The notes under the pieces: model-generated
Told to the model about the DNA's origin: nothing
Seen by the model: the letters and a program-made list of their open reading frames with translations, nothing else
Databases searched by the model: none
NCBI GenBank assembly: GCA_965204565.1
Contig: CBDBEU010000003.1
Span: 620,001-684,000, forward strand
DNA length: 64,000 nucleotides
From: CBDBEU01 sp965204565
GTDB lineage: Bacteria; Pseudomonadota; Alphaproteobacteria; Rhizobiales; TMED25
Direction of reading: 5' to 3'
Made by a program: the position numbers and the translations under genes
Part shown: positions 57,027 to 64,000 of the stretch, piece after piece
Numbering within the stretch: position 1 is the first letter of the stretch
Layout: each line of letters opens with the position of its first letter

Positions 57027-57254
57027 CTGCCGTCGGCCCGCCGCTTCCCATTCTCCCCTTTTCCTGCCGCGCTTGGATTCCATCCCGGTCGCCCGCTAGT
57101 CTCGTACAAGAGCAATGGGTGCGCAGGGCGCTTGAGTTGCAGGAACCTGGGAAGCGGGATGGAAACCGAAGACAGATTCTCGCGAAGACTGACCTGCCCA
57201 GACACCCGCCGCGCCCAGCCATCTACAAGCATGGATCAAACCGGAGACCACAAC

Positions 57255-58445
57255 ATGGACATACTGCTCAATGAGGAGCAGCGCGCCTGGCAGCTGAAAG
57301 CGCGGCAATTTGCCGAGGAATTTATTCGGCCGATCTCGCTGGAGCGCGACAGGATCTCCGATCCGTGCGAGACCATCGACTGGGATGTCATAAAGGAAGG
57401 TTCCCGGCGCGGCTTTCGCACTGCCGCTGTGGCGAAGGAGTTTGGCGGTCACGGCATTGATTTCGTGACGCAAGCGGTGGTCAGCGCTGAGCTGGCGCGC
57501 GGCGATAGCGCCATCGCCAAGACCTTCAGCCAGTGCTGGAAGTGGTGCCATCTGATCGCTGATTTCTGCACGGCGGAACAACGCGGCCAGTTTCTCGGCC
57601 CCTTCCTCGCTGACGATGCCTATCTCCTGGGCGGGGGCATTACCGAGCCCAATGCGGGTTCCGACAACCGGCTGCCGCCGGCTGACGATCCAAAGTCAGG
57701 CTTGAGACTGCGTGCCGAGCGTGAAGGCAATGAATGGGTTCTCAATGGCGAGAAATGCTACATCGCCAATGCCAATGTCGGAAAACTGATCTTCGTCTAT
57801 ACGCGCACCGACCCGAATGCTGCGGTCGGGCAGGGCACCAGTATTTTCGCGGTGCCGATCGAAACACCGGGTCTGAGGGCGGGCAAGGTGTTCAACAAGA
57901 GCGGCTGGCGGTTTTATCAAAATGCCGAGTTGATCTTTGAAAATGTGCGGGTTCCACAGGCCAATCTTCTGGGCGAGGCCAATGGCGACCTCAAGGCACA
58001 TGGCGGCAGGAATGCACGGTTCTCCGAGCTTGAATATGCCGCCAATGCGGTGGGTGTGTGCGATGCCGCGATTGAAATGGCGCGCGCGCGCGGTAATCAA
58101 CATCGCAATCCGCCGCTTTCAGACCAGCAGCTGGTGCAGTTGAAACTTTCAGACATGCATATGATGACAGAGGCGCTGCGCTCGTTCGTGTTGCGGCTGG
58201 CGGCTGAGAGCGATGCCGATCTGACCGCCCCCTCGCCGCATGGTCATTTCCTGATGAATTTTTCATCCGATGTCATTCAGCGCGTCTGCGAGTCCAATCT
58301 GGCGATCCATGCGCAATCGGGCACAGACAATATGGCCGGAGCCGACAAGCTTGCGCGTGACGCCTATATCTGGACCCACATTGCTGGTGACTCGGTGATG
58401 CGCATGCGCTCGGTTCAGGGGCTGTTGGGGTATGGCGTTCTCTGA
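57255..58445 (+). CDS. acyl-CoA dehydrogenase family protein
   Basis: 396 residues from the ATG at 57255 (MDILLNEEQRAWQLKARQFAEEFIRPI). GGGITEPNAGSDNRLPPAD substrate/FAD motif, WVLNGEKCYIANANVGKLIFVYTRTDP, C-terminal QSGTDNMAGADKLARDAYIWTHIAGDSVMRMRSVQGLLGYG. The usual RDA-x-x-x-x-IYEGT end is altered, so the substrate is unclear. Upstream is IS427-type element 2, so its promoter may be new. It would donate electrons to EtfAB. Confidence 0.9.
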   Translation: MDILLNEEQRAWQLKARQFAEEFIRPISLERDRISDPCETIDWDVIKEGSRRGFRTAAVAKEFGGHGIDFVTQAVVSAELARGDSAIAKTFSQCWKWCHLIADFCTAEQRGQFLGPFLADDAYLLGGGITEPNAGSDNRLPPADDPKSGLRLRAEREGNEWVLNGEKCYIANANVGKLIFVYTRTDPNAAVGQGTSIFAVPIETPGLRAGKVFNKSGWRFYQNAELIFENVRVPQANLLGEANGDLKAHGGRNARFSELEYAANAVGVCDAAIEMARARGNQHRNPPLSDQQLVQLKLSDMHMMTEALRSFVLRLAAESDADLTAPSPHGHFLMNFSSDVIQRVCESNLAIHAQSGTDNMAGADKLARDAYIWTHIAGDSVMRMRSVQGLLGYGVL

Positions 58446-58469
58446 AAATTCCCCCAGCAGGCCCGACGT

Positions 58470-61400
58470 TCAATCAATCCTAGCAAGGCCGAAATCATCC
58501 ATGATCGAATAGACCGCCGGTACCAGAAACAGCACCAGGACAGTTGTCGCCATCAGCCCGAAGGCAAGGCTGGTGACCAGCGGGATGAGGATCTGGGCCT
58601 GCAGGCTGGTCTCTGAAAAAAGCGGCAGGAGGCCGACAATTGTGGTCAGTGAGGTCAGGAGAATGGCGCGAAATCGGGCGCGGCTGGCAAGCGGTGCTGC
58701 TTCCACGACGGATTTGGTATCACCATGGAAATGCTTGATGAAATTGACCAGCAGGATGGAGTCATTGACCACAACACCGGCGAGCGCCACGAAACCCAGC
58801 ATGCTGGGCATGGTGAAGTCGAGCCCCAGCACGATGTGCCCGGCGATGGCCCCGACCAGGGCGAAGGGGATGATGATCATCACCAAAAACGGCTCGACAT
58901 AGCTCTTGAACTGGAAGCTCAGCAGCAGATAAACCCCGATCAGTCCTAGAAGAAAGCCGCTCAGCATGGAGCCTTGCGTGGTTTGGGCCTCCCGGTTCTG
59001 GCCTTCGAGCGAGATCTTGATGTCCGGATAACGCTCAACTAGACTTGGAAAAAATGCCGCTTGGGTGTCGCGCAGGATTTCATTGGCATTGGCGATGGTG
59101 ACATCGACGTCGCCCTGAACGGTGACCGTGCGCTGGCCGTCGACCCGGTTGATGCGCGAATAACCGCGGCCCTGCTCGATATCGGCGATGGCGGTGAGCG
59201 GGATCAGGCTGCCATCGGATTGTGAAATGGCAAAACCGTCAATATCGGCAAGGCTGTCCTTGTTCAGCGGGTCGATCCTGACATCTATTTCATAGACTTC
59301 GGGCCCACGCTGGATTTCGCTCACGGTGGTGCCGAAAAAGGCGGCGCGAAGCTGATCGGCAATCTGGCGCGCATCGACGCCAAGTGTTGCTGCGCCATCC
59401 TTGAGCCTGATCCTGAGTTCGGGTTTTCCCGGTCTTAGATCGTCGGTCAGGTTGGACGTGCCGCGATAGCCGTCCAGCCAATCGGTCAGCTCCAACGCTG
59501 CGGATTTGAGTGCGTCCAGATCGGTGCCGGAAAGCCGAATGTCGAAGGCCAGCCCGGCCGGCCCCACCTGGAATTCGGTGAATTTGACCGAGATGATATC
59601 GGTGAGCTCTCCGGTCTCGGTCCTCCAATCTGCAATGACGTCGTCAATGCGGCTGGCGCGGATTTCCGAATCGAGCAGGTCGGCGGTGATGGTGGCAACG
59701 TGGGGGCCGGTTTCATTGGCGCTCGAATTGTTGTTGAACTTGGTGACCACATTCAAGACCAGTGACTGGCCGTCAGGCTGGTCCGGGCTGAGCTGTTGAT
59801 TGACGCGCTCAAGGGCCCTGGTGATGTGATCGACCACAGATTCGGTCTGCTCGAGCGGGGTGCCTTGAGGCAACAGCACCCGTGCCTCCATGACATTGCC
59901 GTCGAGTTCGGGAAAGGCGGAGAATTTCAGGATGCCGCCGGCGATGGAACTTGCCGCAAGCAGCATCAGACCAATGGCAATGCCGACGGTCAGATAGCGC
60001 CATTTGACCGCGGCTTCGGCAACGGGCCCGACAATCCGGTCACGCAGCCACTCAACCACGGCATCGACCCTGGACTGCACGCGCGATGGTTTGGCCCCGG
60101 CTTTTCCCATGGCATGCGACAAATGATGCGGAAGGATGAGGAATGCCTCGATCAGCGAAATCGAAAGGACAAAAAGCATCACGATCGGAATCACACGCAG
60201 GATCTGGCCGATGTCGCCTTTGAGGAATGCCAGAGATCCGAAGATGCAAGCGGTGGTGGCAAATGAGGCAAACACGCTGGGCAGAACCTGGCCCGCACCT
60301 TCAATCGCCGCTGCCAGAGATGTTTTGTCCTGGGCCTTCTTGGTTGCGACATTCTCGGCGATGACGATGGCGTCATCCATCAACAGGCCGATCACGATCA
60401 GCAACCCGACCATGGTCAGCATGTTGATGGTATAACCGGCGGCAACCATCAGCGCTATTGCGCCGAGGAACGAAACCGGCAGGCCGGCAGCAACCCAGAA
60501 GGCATAGCGAAAACCGAAAAACAGCCACAGAACCACGAGCACCAGTGAGAGACCGATGGCGCCATTGTCGAACAGGAGCTGCAATCGGCCGCGTACGATT
60601 GAAGACACATCATTTGAGACCACGATCTCGATGCCCGGCGGCGCGGTCAGGCGCTCTTGATCGACAATGGCGTTGATTGCGTCGATCACCTCAAGCGTGT
60701 CTTCGGTTTTCGTCTTGGTGATATCGAGAATTGCCGCCGGTTTGCCGTTGAACAGCACCTTTTCCTCATCAAGCTCGAAGCGGTCGGTGATGCGTGCAAT
60801 GTCACCAAGCCGGATCTGCCCGCCCGCAGAGCCGGCGACCACCACCACATCCTCGAATTCAGCCGGCGTCTTGCGTTCATCGGCAAAGCGAATGAGGACG
60901 TCCTGGGTTGTCGTGTTGATGTTGCCCGATGGCAGATCGATGCTCTGGCGCTGGATCGCCCGGGCGACGTCGGAGACGGAGATGCCGTATTGCCTTGTGG
61001 TTGCATCGGGCAGCTCGATGCGGATCTGGTGGTCGGAAAACCCCTTGATCTCGACTTTGGGAATGCCACCAGAGAGCAGCATCCGGTCCTTGAACTCCTC
61101 AGCATAGGCCTTGAGGTCGGGTCTGCTGGCAGCGCCGGTGAGAGCCACGGATGCGACGAAATCGGTGCGGCCCAGCTGCTTGACGACCGGCTCTTCCGCC
61201 TGCTCGGGAAAATCGGTTATGGCGTCGATCTCGGTGCGAACATCAGTTGTGAACCGGTCAAGATTGGCGCCTTCGGTCATCTCGGCAACCGCCTTGGCGC
61301 GGCCTTCGCGCGCTTCGCATGTGAGCTCGCTGACATTGTCGAGCCCGTCAATTGCATCCTCGATGCGCCGGCAAATGGCCTCCTCGATATCTTCTGCCCG

Positions 61401-61556
61401 GGTGCCGGGATTGAGTACCTGGATCTCGATCTTGCGCGGCTGCACGCGGGGAAAGGTCTCACGCTGAAGCGCGGGCGCGGCGGCCAGCCCCGCGACGATC
61501 AGGGCAATCATCACCAGATTGGCGGCGGTAGGGTGGCTTGCGAAATAACGGATCAA
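58470..61556 (-). CDS. RND efflux transporter permease subunit
   Basis: 1028 residues, proton-driven inner-membrane pump of the HAE/HME superfamily. The proton-relay DD is in GLLIVIGLLMDDAIVIAENVA in TM4; other motifs are NPGTRAEDIEEAICRRIEDAIDGLDNV, IPIVMLFVLSISLIEAFLILPHH and AGVVVNDSILLVNFI. The start is TTG at 61556, overlapping the adaptor stop (TTGA). No outer-membrane partner is in the window. The substrate cannot be told from sequence. Confidence 0.94.
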   Translation of the reverse strand: MIRYFASHPTAANLVMIALIVAGLAAAPALQRETFPRVQPRKIEIQVLNPGTRAEDIEEAICRRIEDAIDGLDNVSELTCEAREGRAKAVAEMTEGANLDRFTTDVRTEIDAITDFPEQAEEPVVKQLGRTDFVASVALTGAASRPDLKAYAEEFKDRMLLSGGIPKVEIKGFSDHQIRIELPDATTRQYGISVSDVARAIQRQSIDLPSGNINTTTQDVLIRFADERKTPAEFEDVVVVAGSAGGQIRLGDIARITDRFELDEEKVLFNGKPAAILDITKTKTEDTLEVIDAINAIVDQERLTAPPGIEIVVSNDVSSIVRGRLQLLFDNGAIGLSLVLVVLWLFFGFRYAFWVAAGLPVSFLGAIALMVAAGYTINMLTMVGLLIVIGLLMDDAIVIAENVATKKAQDKTSLAAAIEGAGQVLPSVFASFATTACIFGSLAFLKGDIGQILRVIPIVMLFVLSISLIEAFLILPHHLSHAMGKAGAKPSRVQSRVDAVVEWLRDRIVGPVAEAAVKWRYLTVGIAIGLMLLAASSIAGGILKFSAFPELDGNVMEARVLLPQGTPLEQTESVVDHITRALERVNQQLSPDQPDGQSLVLNVVTKFNNNSSANETGPHVATITADLLDSEIRASRIDDVIADWRTETGELTDIISVKFTEFQVGPAGLAFDIRLSGTDLDALKSAALELTDWLDGYRGTSNLTDDLRPGKPELRIRLKDGAATLGVDARQIADQLRAAFFGTTVSEIQRGPEVYEIDVRIDPLNKDSLADIDGFAISQSDGSLIPLTAIADIEQGRGYSRINRVDGQRTVTVQGDVDVTIANANEILRDTQAAFFPSLVERYPDIKISLEGQNREAQTTQGSMLSGFLLGLIGVYLLLSFQFKSYVEPFLVMIIIPFALVGAIAGHIVLGLDFTMPSMLGFVALAGVVVNDSILLVNFIKHFHGDTKSVVEAAPLASRARFRAILLTSLTTIVGLLPLFSETSLQAQILIPLVTSLAFGLMATTVLVLFLVPAVYSIMDDFGLARID

Positions 61557-62911
61557 GGCAGTGCTACCTCACCTTCGGCCTGGGCCTTCAGCTGCGTGGA
61601 AAGCGCCTCATCGAGCTCCGTCCTCAGCAGCATGCCTTCGACCGCGGGGATGAGATCGGAGACGACAACGCGCTCACCGGACTCAATGCCTTGGCTGATG
61701 ACCACAAGATCGCCCTGGGCGAATTCAACCGTGACCGATCGAAGTTCAAGGCGACCGGCGTCATTCACCAGATAGAGCTTGCCATCATGAAGCGCTGATC
61801 GCGGGACGACGATGCGCTGTTTTGTGGCGCGCGTTCGGGTTTCGATTTCGACAAACATTCCCTTGGTGAGCGGCGGCCGTTCGCCGGGAGATGCCTGGGC
61901 ATAGGCATCGTCAACCGCGACGATGGCGCCGATGGTGCGGGTCTGGGGATCGATCCTGTCACTGACGCGGGCAAAGCGTGCGGGCCATTCAATGATCTCA
62001 TCGCCGGTGCGCAGTCGCACGGTTGCCTCAAAGCCTATTCTCTCCACGATTTTCGACAATGATTCAGCTGTGAAGCTGACATCCAGTCCGCCCGGTACGC
62101 TGGCGCGCACCATGGCGCGGAACTGAGAAATCGGTAGCTGGGCCTCGATCTCGGCAACATCAATGCTGTCGGTTTCAACCAGTGCGCTGCCGGCCTGCGC
62201 AAACTGTCCCGCTTCGATATTGACCTCTGCGATTCTGGCATCGAAAGGCAGCTTGATCCTGGTTCTGGCAAGATCAAGTTCAGCGGATTGGAGTTGGGTT
62301 TTGAACACCGCTATCTGTTCGCGTTGCACCTCACGCTGGGTTGGCAGCAGCCTGAGTGTATTTTCAAGATCCTGCACCTTCTTGCGCTGGGTCAGCGTTT
62401 CGCGCTGGGCAAGCTCAAGTGCCGACTGGGATATGGTGCCGCGTTCCAGCAGATCCTGCTTGCGCTTCAGATGAGCCTCGTTCAGTTCAAGCGCCCGCCG
62501 CTCGATCTTGATCAGATCGGCGGTATTGGTCTCGTTGACAGACAATTCGGCGAGTTGAGCTTCGGCGGAGCGGATATTGGCCTCCGCCTGCCGGATGGCG
62601 AGAATGAAATCGGACGGTGAAATACGAACGATCTCGGTTGCGGCGGGGAGAATGGCGCCCTTTTCAAGTTCGGGATGCACAAATTCGACTTCACCGGAAA
62701 CTTGGGCAACCGCGCTCCACACGGTCCCCGGATAGACGCTGCCGAAGCCGATCACACGCGGCACCAGTCTGACGGGCTCGGCGATGATCATACGCACCGC
62801 CCGGGCCCTTTCCTCGGGAGGCTTGCGCTCGGGTGCGTTTGCGCCACTCGCTGCGAAATAGAGTATGGCGAGCCCGATCAGCACCGGCGGGATAAACAAC
62901 AGCTTCTTCAT
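61553..62911 (-). CDS. RND efflux periplasmic adaptor (HlyD/MFP family)
   Basis: 452 residues; the signal/anchor MKKLLFIPPVLIGLAILYF, then a lipoyl/hairpin/beta-barrel layout: GEVEFVHPELEKGAILPAATEIVRI, a coiled-coil hairpin AEANIRSAEAQLAELSVNETNTADL to LLPTQREVQREQIAVFKTQLQSAE, and SKIVERIGFEATVRLRTGD. The ATG at 62911 was chosen. It is coupled to the permease by a 4-base overlap. Confidence 0.93.
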   Translation of the reverse strand: MKKLLFIPPVLIGLAILYFAASGANAPERKPPEERARAVRMIIAEPVRLVPRVIGFGSVYPGTVWSAVAQVSGEVEFVHPELEKGAILPAATEIVRISPSDFILAIRQAEANIRSAEAQLAELSVNETNTADLIKIERRALELNEAHLKRKQDLLERGTISQSALELAQRETLTQRKKVQDLENTLRLLPTQREVQREQIAVFKTQLQSAELDLARTRIKLPFDARIAEVNIEAGQFAQAGSALVETDSIDVAEIEAQLPISQFRAMVRASVPGGLDVSFTAESLSKIVERIGFEATVRLRTGDEIIEWPARFARVSDRIDPQTRTIGAIVAVDDAYAQASPGERPPLTKGMFVEIETRTRATKQRIVVPRSALHDGKLYLVNDAGRLELRSVTVEFAQGDLVVISQGIESGERVVVSDLIPAVEGMLLRTELDEALSTQLKAQAEGEVALP

Positions 62912-63002
62912 TGTCTCATCCGGCCTCCTTTGCGTCTTTATTCGCACGTCAACCCGAAGATCGACAGTGCGAATCCTCACCCTGGGGCATTTGAATCATC
63001 TG

Positions 63003-64000
63003 CTAAAGCAGCTTGAAAACCTCAACCGGTTCGCTACGGCCCTTGACCTCAAACGCGCCTGCAGGCTGCAATCCGTCGCTCTCAACCGCGGCATTGGCGG
63101 TTTTGGCACTTATCAGGGTGGTCGCGGCGCTGCCTTGATCGAATCCTTTTGCGAGTTGCTCTATGCGCTGGGCGGTGTTCACCGTGTCGCCGACGATGGT
63201 GTAGTTGATGCGGCTCGGCGCGCCGATATTGCCGACCACCACCGGTCCGGTGTGCAATCCAATGCGGATGCGTATCGGTTGACGGCCCGTCAGTCGCCGT
63301 TGTTCATTGCTTTGTTCCAATGCCAGGGCGATGGCGCGGGCAGTGTGCATCGCCTTTGCGGCATGATCGCCTTGCGGTTCGGGCGCGCCCCAGAAGGCCA
63401 TCACCGAATCGCCGATGAACTTGTCGATGGTGCCGCCCTCCTGCTCGATACAGCTGCCCAGAATAGCGAAATGCCGGTTCAAGATGTCAGCAACCTCGGC
63501 AGCAGGCAGAGCCTCTGACAAGCTGGTGAAGCCCACGATGTCGGTGAACATGATGGTGAGCTCACGCTCTTCCGACCGACTTGAGCCTCCCTCCCGGATC
63601 AGGCGGCGCACCAGGGTTTTGGGGACGTAGGTTTGAAACCACTTCAATCCCTCCAGCATGGCATTGAAGGCGTGGGCCTGGTCATTCAGTTCGGTTATGC
63701 GGCTTGACTGCAGCGGCTGAGCATCGGTGATGTCGAGAGTGGAGATTTGAGTCGCACCGATACTGGCGCGCTTGATCGGCCGGGCGATGCGGTGGCCAAG
63801 AAAAACAGCCGCCAGAATTGAAACAATGAGCAAGCCGGCGCCAGCGAGCGCCGCAGCTTGCAGGCGCCCGAATTCCACGCCCACGGTGACACCGGGAATG
63901 TGAGCGCCAACGATCCAGGGCACATCGCCATAATCATCAATCCGGCGGCTGAACACGACATGGTAGGTGTCAAACAGATCGATGCTCTCAACCTGAACAC
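63003..64000 (-). CDS. class III adenylate/guanylate cyclase with HAMP-like segment (partial)
   Basis: The gene runs off the right edge; 332 codons seen. A sensor part (VFSRRIDDYGDVPWIVGAHIPG, resembling a Cache end), then a TM helix AAALAGAGLLIVSILAAVFLGHRIARPI and HAMP-like region, then the catalytic domain: TIMFTDIVGFTSLSE (metal Asp), IGDSVMAFWGAPEPQ (second metal Asp), RIGLHTGPVVVGNIGAPSRINYTIVGDTVNTAQRIEQL. It produces cAMP or cGMP in response to a periplasmic signal. The nucleotide choice is not certain. Confidence 0.93.
   Translation of the reverse strand, partial: VQVESIDLFDTYHVVFSRRIDDYGDVPWIVGAHIPGVTVGVEFGRLQAAALAGAGLLIVSILAAVFLGHRIARPIKRASIGATQISTLDITDAQPLQSSRITELNDQAHAFNAMLEGLKWFQTYVPKTLVRRLIREGGSSRSEERELTIMFTDIVGFTSLSEALPAAEVADILNRHFAILGSCIEQEGGTIDKFIGDSVMAFWGAPEPQGDHAAKAMHTARAIALALEQSNEQRRLTGRQPIRIRIGLHTGPVVVGNIGAPSRINYTIVGDTVNTAQRIEQLAKGFDQGSAATTLISAKTANAAVESDGLQPAGAFEVKGRSEPVEVFKLL

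Noticed and set aside
60657..61775. 372-codon plus-strand ORF opposite the RND permease
   Set aside because: Antisense to the permease and adaptor genes; no recognisable domain or start signals.
1..64000. CRISPR array, rRNA, tRNA or riboswitch
   Set aside because: No regular repeat-spacer pattern was seen, and no tRNA or rRNA sequence was recognised by eye. A covariance-model search was not possible here and would be the decisive test.

Overview
The window is high-GC DNA from an alphaproteobacterium, most likely of the order Hyphomicrobiales (Rhizobiales). The evidence is gene order and protein type: a zinc-ribbon protein next to ftsEX and a YdcF-like gene, argH / small lipoprotein / lysA / TIGR02302, twin-TM / PduO-type adenosyltransferase / rhomboid / etfBA / 3-hydroxybutyryl-CoA dehydrogenase, and pstCAB-phoU. 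The genome is full of insertion sequences and decaying genes. I count remnants of IS1380 (five), IS5 (three elements), IS427-group IS5 (two), IS30 (two), IS630 (two), IS3 and IS21, and about twenty broken host genes. This fits recent IS expansion followed by gene loss.

Layout. 1-2.4 kb: broken cupin gene and a degraded full-length IS1380. 2.4-18 kb: mostly intact chromosomal core, with YdcF-like, ftsX, ftsE, zinc-ribbon protein, TIGR02302, lysA, lipoprotein, argH, TlpA-like thioredoxin, a broken gene pair, then beta-hydroxybutyryl-CoA dehydrogenase, etfA, etfB, rhomboid protease, cobalamin adenosyltransferase and a twin-TM protein. 18-21 kb: class III alcohol dehydrogenase with an IS630 sitting in its stop codon, then a periplasmic solute-binding protein. 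21-25 kb: decaying accessory genes (GT2 glycosyltransferase, CDP-archaeol-synthase-like, CBS, P-II-like, DUF1538). 25-27.7 kb: IS graveyard. 27.7-32.4 kb: phosphate operon in which pstC, pstA, pstB and phoU are intact but phoB and pstS are cut off by IS elements. 33-34.5 kb: YjbR-like protein and an LLM-class flavin oxidoreductase. 34.5-38.5 kb: nested IS elements (IS5 in IS427-type, beside IS5 and an AT-rich VOC gene, all inside IS30, which itself interrupts a carboxymuconolactone-decarboxylase-like gene). 38.5-53 kb: a catabolic region, partly functional and partly broken (three CMD-family genes, AbrB-type membrane protein, LysR, enoyl-CoA hydratase, acyltransferase, HMG-CoA-lyase-like, CaiB, GntR, methylcrotonyl-CoA carboxylase beta, isovaleryl-CoA dehydrogenase, indolepyruvate ferredoxin oxidoreductase). 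53-57 kb: small unknown genes and more IS pieces. 57-64 kb: intact acyl-CoA dehydrogenase, an RND efflux permease and adaptor, and a class III adenylate/guanylate cyclase running off the right edge.

How genes fit together: EtfAB would take electrons from acyl-CoA dehydrogenases such as the two in this window, and 3-hydroxybutyryl-CoA dehydrogenase and enoyl-CoA hydratase serve the same acyl-CoA chemistry. The leucine route (isovaleryl-CoA dehydrogenase then methylcrotonyl-CoA carboxylase) is broken at the carboxylase. The phosphate transporter has lost its binding protein and the regulator gene copy next to it. I see no CRISPR array, tRNA, rRNA or convincing defence system. The most interesting signals are the nested IS structure, the recurrent IS1380 breakpoint, the disabled Pho module, the excess of in-frame TAG codons in otherwise open genes, and the damaged DUF1538/P-II/CBS gene group.
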